Positions 34,141-41,363 of a DNA stretch of 64,000 nt are shown piece by piece. Location: the NCBI GenBank assembly GCA_035487295.1, contig DATHMH010000041.1:124001-188000 (forward strand), in the 5' to 3' direction. Numbering within the stretch: position 1 is the first letter of the stretch; every line of letters begins with the position of its first letter. The notes under the pieces are model-generated. The model worked only from the letters and a program-made list of their open reading frames with translations. It had not been told where the DNA came from and did not search any database. Position numbers and translations under genes: made by a program. This DNA comes from QIAW01 sp035487295 (GTDB taxonomy: Bacteria > Acidobacteriota > Terriglobia > Terriglobales > Acidobacteriaceae).

Positions 34141-35067
34141 TTGCCCCATTCCATCAAAGACGAACAAGACATCCTGAAGCTACCCGTGCCCAAGCAGCCA
34201 CCGAAGCTTACTTCGCGGCGTATTGGAATCCACACTTCTACCTCGGGCGGAGTGCAGACGGCGGCAGAGCGCGCCTACCGGCTGGGATGCAACACGTTCC
34301 AGATATTTTCTTCCAGCCCGCGGCAGTGGAAGCCGTATCTGCTCAGCCGCTCCCAGTGCGATGAGATGCGGGGACTGCGCGAAAAGTACGGCATCAGGCC
34401 GCTGGTCATCCATACCAATTACCTGGTGAACCTGGCAGGCGTGAACCCGGAGTTCCTCACCAAATCCGTGGAAGCTTTTCGCGCTGAGCTGGAACGCGCC
34501 CTGGCGCTCTATGCTGAATATCTCGTGCTGCATCCCGGATCGTTTCGTGGCAGCAGCCGGGAAGAAGGATTAGACCGTGTGGCGGCCGCCATCCGCGAAG
34601 CGGCTAATGGCCTGGATCTGAAAGCAGGGAACCTGACGGTGTTGATCGAGAATACTGCTGGCGCGGAATATTCGCTTGGCAGCTCGTTTGAGCAGGTCGC
34701 GGAATTGATCACAAAATTGCGCGGACTCATCCCCGTGGGCGCCTGCATTGATACCTGTCATACCCACGTGGCCGGCTACGACATTGTCAGCGAATCTGGC
34801 CTGCGCGAGACGCTGGCACAGCTCGATGCCACTGTGGGCCTGAAGAATGTCGCTGTCTGGCACTGCAACGACGCCAAGGCTTCACGGGGATCGAAGCTCG
34901 ACCGCCATCAGCACGTGGGCCAGGGAAAGATCGGCCTCGAGCCCTTCCGCCGCCTGCTGAACGATCCGCGCACAGCACATTCGGCGTTCATCGCCGAAAC
35001 ACCGATTGACGAGCCCGGCGACGATATGCGCAATGTGGAAACGCTGAAAAGTCTGGTAGAGGATTGA
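34141..35067 (+). CDS. nfo: Deoxyribonuclease IV (endonuclease IV)
   Basis: A 308-residue AP endonuclease of the Nfo family that cleaves DNA 5' to abasic sites during base excision repair. The metal-binding framework is visible: IGIHTSTSGGV near residue 28, VIHTNYLVNLA, VLHPGS, VLIENTAG, CIDTCHTHVAG, WHCNDAK, DRHQHVGQGKIG and FIAETP. About 25 extra residues precede the conserved start. The initiation codon appears to be TTG 34141, preceded by the heptamer repeat with GAGG; a shorter form would need an unusual start inside the conserved fold. Confidence 0.93.
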   Translation: MPHSIKDEQDILKLPVPKQPPKLTSRRIGIHTSTSGGVQTAAERAYRLGCNTFQIFSSSPRQWKPYLLSRSQCDEMRGLREKYGIRPLVIHTNYLVNLAGVNPEFLTKSVEAFRAELERALALYAEYLVLHPGSFRGSSREEGLDRVAAAIREAANGLDLKAGNLTVLIENTAGAEYSLGSSFEQVAELITKLRGLIPVGACIDTCHTHVAGYDIVSESGLRETLAQLDATVGLKNVAVWHCNDAKASRGSKLDRHQHVGQGKIGLEPFRRLLNDPRTAHSAFIAETPIDEPGDDMRNVETLKSLVED

Positions 35068-35141
35068 GCAGGCAGGCGCGACACCATTAAGGGAATGCCT
35101 CTTATATTGCCAATGGTTTACTCTAGATAGAGAGACGTAGC

Positions 35142-37706
35142 ATGCTACGTTCCTATCCGAACGTACTAAATCTTGCAATGGCCGAACAGAATTTGACCAA
35201 CATGACACAGGAGCTGCACTACGATCCGCAGCCGATCGAAGAAAAGTGGTCGGCGCGCTGGCAGCAGGACCCACAACTTTACGCGGCTGAGCCCTCGAGC
35301 TCGCAGCGCAAGAAGTATTACGTCCTGGAGATGCTGCCGTATCCCTCGGGCGCGCTGCACATGGGACACGTGCGCAATTACTCCATCGGCGATGCACTTG
35401 CGCGTTACATGTGGATGCGCGGCCACAATGTGCTTCATCCCATGGGCTGGGACGCCTTTGGCCTCCCCGCGGAAAATGCCGCTATCAAGAACAACGTCCC
35501 CCCGCGCGAGTGGACGTTGGGGAATATCGCAAACATGAAGGCACAGATGAAGCGCCTGGGCTTTGCCTACGACTGGTCTACAGAGGTCACCACCTGCCTG
35601 CCTGATTACTATCGCTGGAACCAATGGTTCTTTCTCAAGATGCTGGAGCGCGGGTTGGCCTACCGCAAAAAGAGCAAAGTCAACTGGTGCCCGGAGTGCG
35701 CCACGGTTCTTGCCAATGAACAAGTTGTGAATGGCTGCTGCTGGCGCCATGAACAGACCCCGGTGGAGCAGCGCGAACTGGAGCAATGGTTCTTGCGCAC
35801 AACCAATTACGCGGAGGAATTGCTGCGCGATCTCGATCGGCTTGAGGGCTGGCCGGAAAAAGTGCGCACCATGCAGCGCAACTGGATCGGACGCAGCCAG
35901 GGTGCGAACGTTGATTTTAAAGTCGAGGGGGGCGAGGAGAAGATTACGGTTTTCACCACCCGCATTGACACCATCTTCGGGGCGAGCTCGGTGCAGCTTG
36001 CCCCCGAGCATCCGTTAGTGGCGAAGCTGGTGGGAGATGATGCTGGGCTCTCCGCAAAAATTCAGGGGCTGGTTGCCGAGCAGCGCAAGGCAAAAGAAGC
36101 CGGCGATTTGGGTGCGATTGAGAAGCACGGAGTAGACACCGGCCGCTTTGCAGTCAATCCATTCAATGGCGAGAAGGTTCCCATCTGGGTGGCCAACTAC
36201 ATCCTCATGGACTACGGCACCGGCGCCATCATGTCGGTGCCGGCGCATGATGAACGCGACTACGAGTTCGCCAAAAAATATGGGCTCGAAATCCGCGTGG
36301 TGGTCATGCCGCGCCGTGACAATGCGGCAGCGACGGGGCAGGAAGAAAATGTGCTTCCCTACACCGGGGAAGAGAGCCTGCTGATCAATTCGGGAGAATT
36401 CAGCAGTCTTTCCTGTACGGAAGCACAGGCCAGGATGGCGCAGTTTGCCGAGGAGCACGGCTTTGGCAAAGCCACCGTGACATATCGTCTCAAGGATTGG
36501 GGCATCTCGCGCCAGCGCTACTGGGGCACGCCCATCCCTGTTCTTTACTGCGAGAAGTGCGGTATTGTGCCCGTTCCCGAAAAGGATTTACCTGTAGTGC
36601 TTCCCGATAAAGTCGAAATCACCTTGCAGGGCGGCTCGCCTTTGTCGCGCGTGCCGGAGTTTGTAGATGTGAAGTGTCCCAAATGCGGAGGCAAAGCACG
36701 CCGCGAAACCGACACCATGGATACCTTCGTGGATTCTTCCTGGTATTTCTACCGCTATACGAACCCCAAGTTGGCAGACAGGCCGCTGGATACCGCTACC
36801 ATCTCCTATTGGTTTCCCATCGATCAATATATAGGCGGCGTGGAACATGCGATTTTGCACCTTATTTATTCCCGTTTCTGGACCAAGGTCATGCGAGACC
36901 TTGGTTTGGTAAAAAATTCCGAGCCGGTAGAGAGACTCTTTACTCAGGGTATGGTGATTAAAGAGGGTGCGAAGATGTCTAAAAACAAGGGCAACGTGGT
37001 CGCGCCCGATGACATGATTGCCAAATATGGCGCCGATGCCACCCGGCTTTATACGTTGTTTGCCTCACCGCCCGATCGCGACCTCGACTGGCAGGATGCC
37101 GGCGTCGAAGGCGTCAGCCGCTTTCTCGGACGTGTCTATCGCTTTGTGATGCGCAATGCAAAGGCGACTGCCGCTGCATCGACTTCCGGGAACGGCGAGG
37201 TAACACCGCGCCAGCGTGCCGTGCAGCGCAAGTTGCACCAGACCATCAAGCGCATCACACACGACTTTGACGGCCGCTGGCACTTCAACACTTCCATCGC
37301 GGCGATCATGGAGCTGGTGAACGAGCTCTATACGGCTGAAAGCGAGTTGGTCTCCAGCAGCTTGCTCGCTGAGGTACAGCGCACGCTAATCTTATTGCTG
37401 GCACCGTTTGCGCCTTACCTCGCTCATGAACTCTGGGCGACGTTGGGCGAAAAATCGAATCTCTTGCGGCACCCCTGGCCCAAATATGATGCGGCCCTGG
37501 CCAAAGAAGATGAGGTAGAGGTTGCAGTGCAGATTAATGGCAAGGTGCGCGGCCATGTGCTCGTGCCCGCAGAGATTGCCGGAGATAAAAAGACTTTGGA
37601 AGATTTTGTACTCAACGACGAAAAAGTGCAAGCACTGCTCGTGGGCAAGCAGGTGGTGAAAGTAATCTCTGTTCCCGGCAAGTTGGTCAATATCGTAGTG
37701 AAATAG
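35142..37706 (+). CDS. leuS: Leucyl-tRNA synthetase
   Basis: An 854-residue class I aminoacyl-tRNA synthetase. The HIGH box is HMGH at residues 73-76 within PYPSGALHMGHVRNYSIGD, and the KMSKS box is KMSKN at 611-615. The editing CP1 domain is present (TTRIDTIFGASSVQLAPEHP; later NYILMDYGTGAIMSVPAHDERD), as are the zinc-like CPKCGG insert and the LeuS-specific C-terminal domain (VAVQINGKVRGHV). Start choice is uncertain: ATG 35142 is used, but ATG 35178 or 35202 would also keep the fold, and no clear Shine-Dalgarno sequence marks any of them. The stop codon is the first triplet of the 88-bp repeat at 37704. Confidence 0.96.
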   Translation: MLRSYPNVLNLAMAEQNLTNMTQELHYDPQPIEEKWSARWQQDPQLYAAEPSSSQRKKYYVLEMLPYPSGALHMGHVRNYSIGDALARYMWMRGHNVLHPMGWDAFGLPAENAAIKNNVPPREWTLGNIANMKAQMKRLGFAYDWSTEVTTCLPDYYRWNQWFFLKMLERGLAYRKKSKVNWCPECATVLANEQVVNGCCWRHEQTPVEQRELEQWFLRTTNYAEELLRDLDRLEGWPEKVRTMQRNWIGRSQGANVDFKVEGGEEKITVFTTRIDTIFGASSVQLAPEHPLVAKLVGDDAGLSAKIQGLVAEQRKAKEAGDLGAIEKHGVDTGRFAVNPFNGEKVPIWVANYILMDYGTGAIMSVPAHDERDYEFAKKYGLEIRVVVMPRRDNAAATGQEENVLPYTGEESLLINSGEFSSLSCTEAQARMAQFAEEHGFGKATVTYRLKDWGISRQRYWGTPIPVLYCEKCGIVPVPEKDLPVVLPDKVEITLQGGSPLSRVPEFVDVKCPKCGGKARRETDTMDTFVDSSWYFYRYTNPKLADRPLDTATISYWFPIDQYIGGVEHAILHLIYSRFWTKVMRDLGLVKNSEPVERLFTQGMVIKEGAKMSKNKGNVVAPDDMIAKYGADATRLYTLFASPPDRDLDWQDAGVEGVSRFLGRVYRFVMRNAKATAAASTSGNGEVTPRQRAVQRKLHQTIKRITHDFDGRWHFNTSIAAIMELVNELYTAESELVSSSLLAEVQRTLILLLAPFAPYLAHELWATLGEKSNLLRHPWPKYDAALAKEDEVEVAVQINGKVRGHVLVPAEIAGDKKTLEDFVLNDEKVQALLVGKQVVKVISVPGKLVNIVVK

Positions 37707-37791
37707 CTCCTAGCCACTAGCTTCGAGCTGTGTCTGGGCGCGGAAGCTGCTTGCGTCATTCACGTTCAAAAACAGCTAGGAGCTAGCAGCT
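37704..37791 (+). repeat. 88-bp AGCT-word element, copy A
   Basis: The element starts at the leuS stop codon. It aligns without gaps to the reverse complement of 38876-38963 with 72 of 88 identities, most differences being transitions. Internally it is an imperfect hairpin (AGCTCCTAGC at 37705-37714 pairs with GCTAGGAGCT at 37775-37784). The two copies flank a single oxidoreductase gene in opposite orientation. Confidence 0.7.
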
Positions 37792-37805
37792 AAGAGCCTG
37801 CTCTC

Positions 37806-38891
37806 ATGAACAGCAAAAACACAGAGATCCCCGTTGGCCTCATCGGTTTTGGCATGGCTGGCCGCGTGTTTCATGCTCCCACAATTTTCGCGGTGCCGGG
37901 CCTGCGTCTTGCGGCGATTCTGCAGCGCAGCCGCGGAGATGAGGCGGCGCTCTACCCGAATGCGCGCGTTGTGACGACACTGGAAGAGCTGTTGGCCATC
38001 GATGAAATCAGGCTGGTCGTCATCGCCACGTCAAACCCCTCGCATTTCGACCTTGCCCGGCAATGCCTGCTCGCGGGGCGTGATGTCGTCGTGGATAAGC
38101 CGTTTACCACTACTTATCAGGAAGCCGTTGAGCTGGTGCGGATAGCACGGGAGCGCGGGCGCCTGCTTACTGTTTTCCAGAATGCCCGCTGGCACGGAGA
38201 TTTTCGGACCGTAAAGAAACTGATTGACGCCGGCACGCTGGGGCGGCTCGTGTTCTATGAGGCGCATTTCGATCGCTTTCGTCCGCGGCTTCGTCCTGGG
38301 GCCTGGCGTGAACGAGATGAGCCCGGCAGCGGGGTGTTCTTCGACCTGGGACCGCACCTGATCGACCAGGCAATGGCGCTCTTTGGAACGCCGGAGGCGC
38401 TCACCGCCACGATTCGCATCGAACGCGATAACGCGGTGATCGACGATGCTTTCTACGTTGTTCTCCATTACAAATCGTTGCGCGTCGAGTTGCGCGCGAC
38501 CATGCTGGCCGGGGAGGCCCCCGGCTTGGCTTTTGCTCTTCACGGCACGCTTGGTTCCTATGTGAAGTATGGACGCGATGTTCAGGAAGAGGCGCTCAGA
38601 CGCGGCGAAGTTCCTCATGACGATACCTGGGGAAGAGAACCTGAAGAAAAGTGGGGCGCGCTCTACACGGAGAAAGATGGCAAGGCTGTGGTCCAGCCGG
38701 TTCCGACCGAGGCGGGCGACTATCGCCGCTACTACGAAAATGTACGCGATGCCATTCTGAGACGCGCTAGTCTCGACGTGAGCGCCGAGCATGCACTCAA
38801 CGTCATGCGGGCGCTGGAACTGGCGCGAGAAAGCAGTCGCAAACGGTGCTCTCTTGTTTGGCAGAGCGGTGAAATAGCCACTAGCTTCTAG
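37806..38891 (+). CDS. Gfo/Idh/MocA family oxidoreductase
   Basis: A 361-residue NAD(P)-dependent oxidoreductase. The Rossmann fold opens with VGLIGFGMAGRVFHAPTI, the DKPFTTTYQEA helix carries the conserved EKP-type lysine (here DKP), and the C-terminal domain includes VFYEAHFDRFRPRLRPGAW and GVFFDLGPHLIDQAMALFG, where the GxxxDxxxH-like motif is conserved. Substrates of this family are sugars, inositols or biliverdin-like molecules and cannot be predicted here. The gene is isolated between the two inverted 88-bp elements, and its 3' end lies inside copy B. Confidence 0.92.
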   Translation: MNSKNTEIPVGLIGFGMAGRVFHAPTIFAVPGLRLAAILQRSRGDEAALYPNARVVTTLEELLAIDEIRLVVIATSNPSHFDLARQCLLAGRDVVVDKPFTTTYQEAVELVRIARERGRLLTVFQNARWHGDFRTVKKLIDAGTLGRLVFYEAHFDRFRPRLRPGAWRERDEPGSGVFFDLGPHLIDQAMALFGTPEALTATIRIERDNAVIDDAFYVVLHYKSLRVELRATMLAGEAPGLAFALHGTLGSYVKYGRDVQEEALRRGEVPHDDTWGREPEEKWGALYTEKDGKAVVQPVPTEAGDYRRYYENVRDAILRRASLDVSAEHALNVMRALELARESSRKRCSLVWQSGEIATSF

Positions 38892-38963
38892 CTGTTTTTG
38901 AGCGCGAATGATGCAAACAGCTTTCACGCTCAGACATAGCTGGAAGCCAGCAGCTAGGAGCTC
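38876..38963 (-). repeat. 88-bp AGCT-word element, copy B (inverted)
   Basis: The reverse complement of this interval matches copy A (37704-37791) at 72 of 88 positions. It includes the last five codons and stop codon of the oxidoreductase gene and ends 2 nt before the next gene's ATG. Confidence 0.7.
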
Positions 38964-38965
38964 AC

Positions 38966-39862
38966 ATGAACAACGAAACTCCATCGCGCGCCGGCTGGCG
39001 GGTGGCACGGGAAAATCCAAAACTTGTTTTGATTGAAGTCTCCTGGCGCTGGAGTTTCGGGGTCGCGGCTCTATTATTGCTGCTGCTGGCAGGCGTCAGC
39101 ACCTTGAAGCGCGTGAGCATCTCTGACGCTGATTGGGCTGTGCTGCGCAGTTTTGATCCATACAAAATGGCCAATACAGTTGCGGCCCTGGTTGTCGCTT
39201 ATGGGAAGCCGCTTTCCCTGGTGCTGGTGGCGCTGCTATTTGCGCTGGCATTTTTGTGGATGATTGCCGCAACCTGGGGGCGCGCCGCAACTCTGAAAAT
39301 TTTGCGCGGCAGCGGCACTACCGCCACAGTAACGGGGCTGAACCTGCTGCGTATTCTTCTCTTGCTGGCCGCGCTGGTTGTGGCCGCCCTCGCGACCATA
39401 GGCGCGGCCATGCTGGCGACTCATTTTTCGTCCGATCCGGAAGAGCCCAACCTACTGGTGTATTTTTCCATCGTGGTCCTGGTCTTGCCGGTCATTGTGA
39501 TTCTGTGGGCAGTGTTGAACTGGGTGCTCTCGCTGGCGCCGCTGTTTGCGCTAGGGGAGCAAGGGGTTTTGGCCGCAGTCGCGGCCACATTCCGCAGTTT
39601 GCGTGCGCAACGTAAAGCTTACTGGTCGGTCAGCGGGGTTTACGGAACGATCCGCGGAGCTGGGCTTCTGGTCTTGATCGTGTTTGGGTTGGCGATGGGT
39701 GCAGTCGGACAGGACAGGATCATTTTCGCATTGCTTGTAGCGCTCCTGCTTCTCTATTTTTTCTTTGCAGATCTTCTTTATGTTGCGCGGTTGGCGGCGT
39801 ATTTGCAGATTGTGGAAAAGCTAGAACAGTTGCCAGTTGCCAGTAACCGGTTGCCAGTTTAG
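38966..39862 (+). CDS. Predicted multi-pass membrane protein
   Basis: A 298-residue hydrophobic protein with no recognised family. Six or so membrane helices can be seen: residues about 29-45, 79-96, 120-145, 160-190, 232-250 and 253-272. Between them is a short conserved-looking stretch EQGVLAAVAATFRSLRAQRKAYW, reminiscent of membrane proteins that envelope a cytoplasmic helix. The C-terminal residues LPVASNRLPV are encoded by GTTGCCAG word-repeat DNA, so the natural end may have been replaced or extended. The start ATG 38966 lies directly behind repeat copy B, with GGAG words upstream that could serve as ribosome site. Function unknown. Confidence 0.75.
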   Translation: MNNETPSRAGWRVARENPKLVLIEVSWRWSFGVAALLLLLLAGVSTLKRVSISDADWAVLRSFDPYKMANTVAALVVAYGKPLSLVLVALLFALAFLWMIAATWGRAATLKILRGSGTTATVTGLNLLRILLLLAALVVAALATIGAAMLATHFSSDPEEPNLLVYFSIVVLVLPVIVILWAVLNWVLSLAPLFALGEQGVLAAVAATFRSLRAQRKAYWSVSGVYGTIRGAGLLVLIVFGLAMGAVGQDRIIFALLVALLLLYFFFADLLYVARLAAYLQIVEKLEQLPVASNRLPV

Positions 39863-39948
39863 AACTATAGCGATTCCCCAAAACTGTAGCGATTTCATAG
39901 ATCTATTAATGGCTGCGTAGTTCAAGGTTTGACTGGCAACCGGCAACT
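39827..39948. repeat. GTTGCCAG-word hairpin
   Basis: The left arm 39827-39860 (CAGTTGCCAGTTGCCAG words) is partly complementary to 39931-39948 (GACTGGCAACCGGCAACT). It overlaps the last codons of the upstream membrane protein and ends 7 nt from the stop codon of the convergent zinc-ribbon gene. Confidence 0.6.
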
Positions 39949-39954
39949 ACTCTT

Positions 39955-40443
39955 TTACTTCTTCGCCATGTCCTCATATTCTTTCTGCGATTCCGGGGAA
40001 AGCAGCGTCCACAACGTATAAACTCCCAGTGCGGTGCCAAAAGGAATATTCAACAGCGCAATCACTCCAAGCACGATGGCAAGAATACGCGCCCAGGAAT
40101 GACGCTGCAGCAACCCTATGCCTGCAGCCAGCCCAAGGGCGGATTTGAAAAAGAGATAGATTCCTACCACAAAGAACACAGGCAAGAAAAATGCCGGAAT
40201 TTGACCACTTACTCCTTCAAGATGGCTGAGAGAACTTACTATTGCGGTGGCAAACAGCATGACCATGATGCTGCCCAGCATATTCAATAGTGAGAAGGCA
40301 ATCCAAAGGATGCCCAGCACCTGAATATGATGGGCGACGCGGTTGATGGAGCGGGGAATAGGAGCTACTCCGACAGGCTGGCCGCAGGCGCCGCAGCATT
40401 GCTGGCCGGGCTGAAGCTCTTTTCCGCATGCGTTGCAAAACAT
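39955..40443 (-). CDS. Zinc-ribbon membrane protein
   Basis: A 162-residue protein. Residues 1-25 hold a four-cysteine zinc ribbon: FCNACGK and QCCGACGQ. After a short basic linker there are three or four hydrophobic segments (about residues 40-70, 85-115 and 120-145) with the spacing typical of small membrane proteins annotated only as zinc-ribbon or DUF proteins. The function is not known. It faces away from the SNase-like gene across a 414-bp gap, and its 3' end abuts the GTTGCCAG hairpin. Confidence 0.8.
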   Translation of the reverse strand: MFCNACGKELQPGQQCCGACGQPVGVAPIPRSINRVAHHIQVLGILWIAFSLLNMLGSIMVMLFATAIVSSLSHLEGVSGQIPAFFLPVFFVVGIYLFFKSALGLAAGIGLLQRHSWARILAIVLGVIALLNIPFGTALGVYTLWTLLSPESQKEYEDMAKK

Positions 40444-40857
40444 GGCGCACCTCGCTCAACTTCTACATATTAATTCAACTCCCAGGATTGATTGCTGACG
40501 GGTCAGGATCATGCCCATCCGTGGCAATTCTTATTTCACATCCAGGGTGGCTCGCTTTCGACGTTTGGCCGTCATCTATCTCCAATCGCCCCCCTTGCTG
40601 CATTTTGCGGGAATGGTTCCATTCTGGGAAACTAGCCGGTATTCGGCCAGTTCTCTTCCACCCAATTTACCGGCAATAAAAGCGAAGAGGGTATCACGCC
40701 GCTGTTCTTGCTTCTCTCATCCTGAATTGTTGAAGTTTTGTGTAACGGTTCGACAACGACCGTCACCACCTGACTTGAGAAGCAAAATCAATGGGCAATT
40801 GCTTCAGTCAAGGTCTGTGATACCTGAAATGGGAATTTCAAATAAAAGGAGTGTGCG
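40444..40857. other. Divergent intergenic region before SNase-like gene
   Basis: 414 bp without a supported gene. Close to the plus-strand gene is an inverted repeat TGAAAT-GGGA-ATTTCA at 40825-40840, followed by AAAAGGAG, the ribosome site. Nothing else recognisable was found. Confidence 0.5.
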
Positions 40858-41340
40858 ATGAGAAACAAACGGATTATGCAGTGTGTTGTTGCCTGCCTGG
40901 TCATGCTGACGGGCCTGCTTCCTGTCTTCGCAGGCGATTCGCTTTACGGCAAGGTGACAGAGGTGAGGAGCGCCGATGTCGTAGTCCTCGACTACGGCGC
41001 TGGGAGCTACGTTATCCGCGTCATGGGAATCGTTGTCCCGGCGGAGGGGCCGATCGCGAATGAGTCCAAACAGTTCGTCTCCAAGCTCGTTCAAGGCAAG
41101 AACGCCCGTATGCGCCTGGGTAGCCGGACTGAAAACGGCGAGATGGTGGCCCGGCTCTACACCGACGATCCCGTGAACGGGATCAAAGACGTCGGCCTGG
41201 AATTGGTAAGGAGCGGCTTGGCCCGGCGTTCGCAGGGCGAAGATTACCAGTTCGACTACAAATATAACGAATTGTCCACTGCCGAGCGTGAAGCTCGCGA
41301 ATCCAAGCGCGGTCTCTGGGCGACGGCCCAGCCGCAGTAA
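40858..41340 (+). CDS. Secreted SNase-like (thermonuclease-fold) protein
   Basis: A 160-residue protein with a signal peptide (residues 1-25, ending near PVFAG). The mature region resembles the staphylococcal nuclease OB fold: DSLYGKVTEVRSADVVVLD, YVIRVMGIVVPAEG, then ESKQFVSKLVQGKNARMRLG, and the C-terminal LVRSGLARRS and AEREARESKRGLWA. The classical catalytic residues are not evident: the first active-site Arg-type position reads RVMGIVVPAE where RLxGIDAPE is usual, and the Glu/Arg of the second motif is unclear. It may therefore be a binding rather than a cleaving member. AAAAGGAG upstream supports ATG 40858. It opens a plus-strand run of secreted proteins. Confidence 0.82.
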   Translation: MRNKRIMQCVVACLVMLTGLLPVFAGDSLYGKVTEVRSADVVVLDYGAGSYVIRVMGIVVPAEGPIANESKQFVSKLVQGKNARMRLGSRTENGEMVARLYTDDPVNGIKDVGLELVRSGLARRSQGEDYQFDYKYNELSTAEREARESKRGLWATAQPQ

Positions 41341-41363
41341 GACCAGTAAGAAAGGACCCACAC

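Noticed and set aside
35166..36011. Minus-strand frame of 281 codons
   Set aside because: Antisense to leuS, whose synthetase motifs are unmistakable.
40511..40861. Plus-strand frame of 116 codons before the SNase-like gene
   Set aside because: No ribosome site, no domain pattern; runs into the SNase-like start region out of frame.
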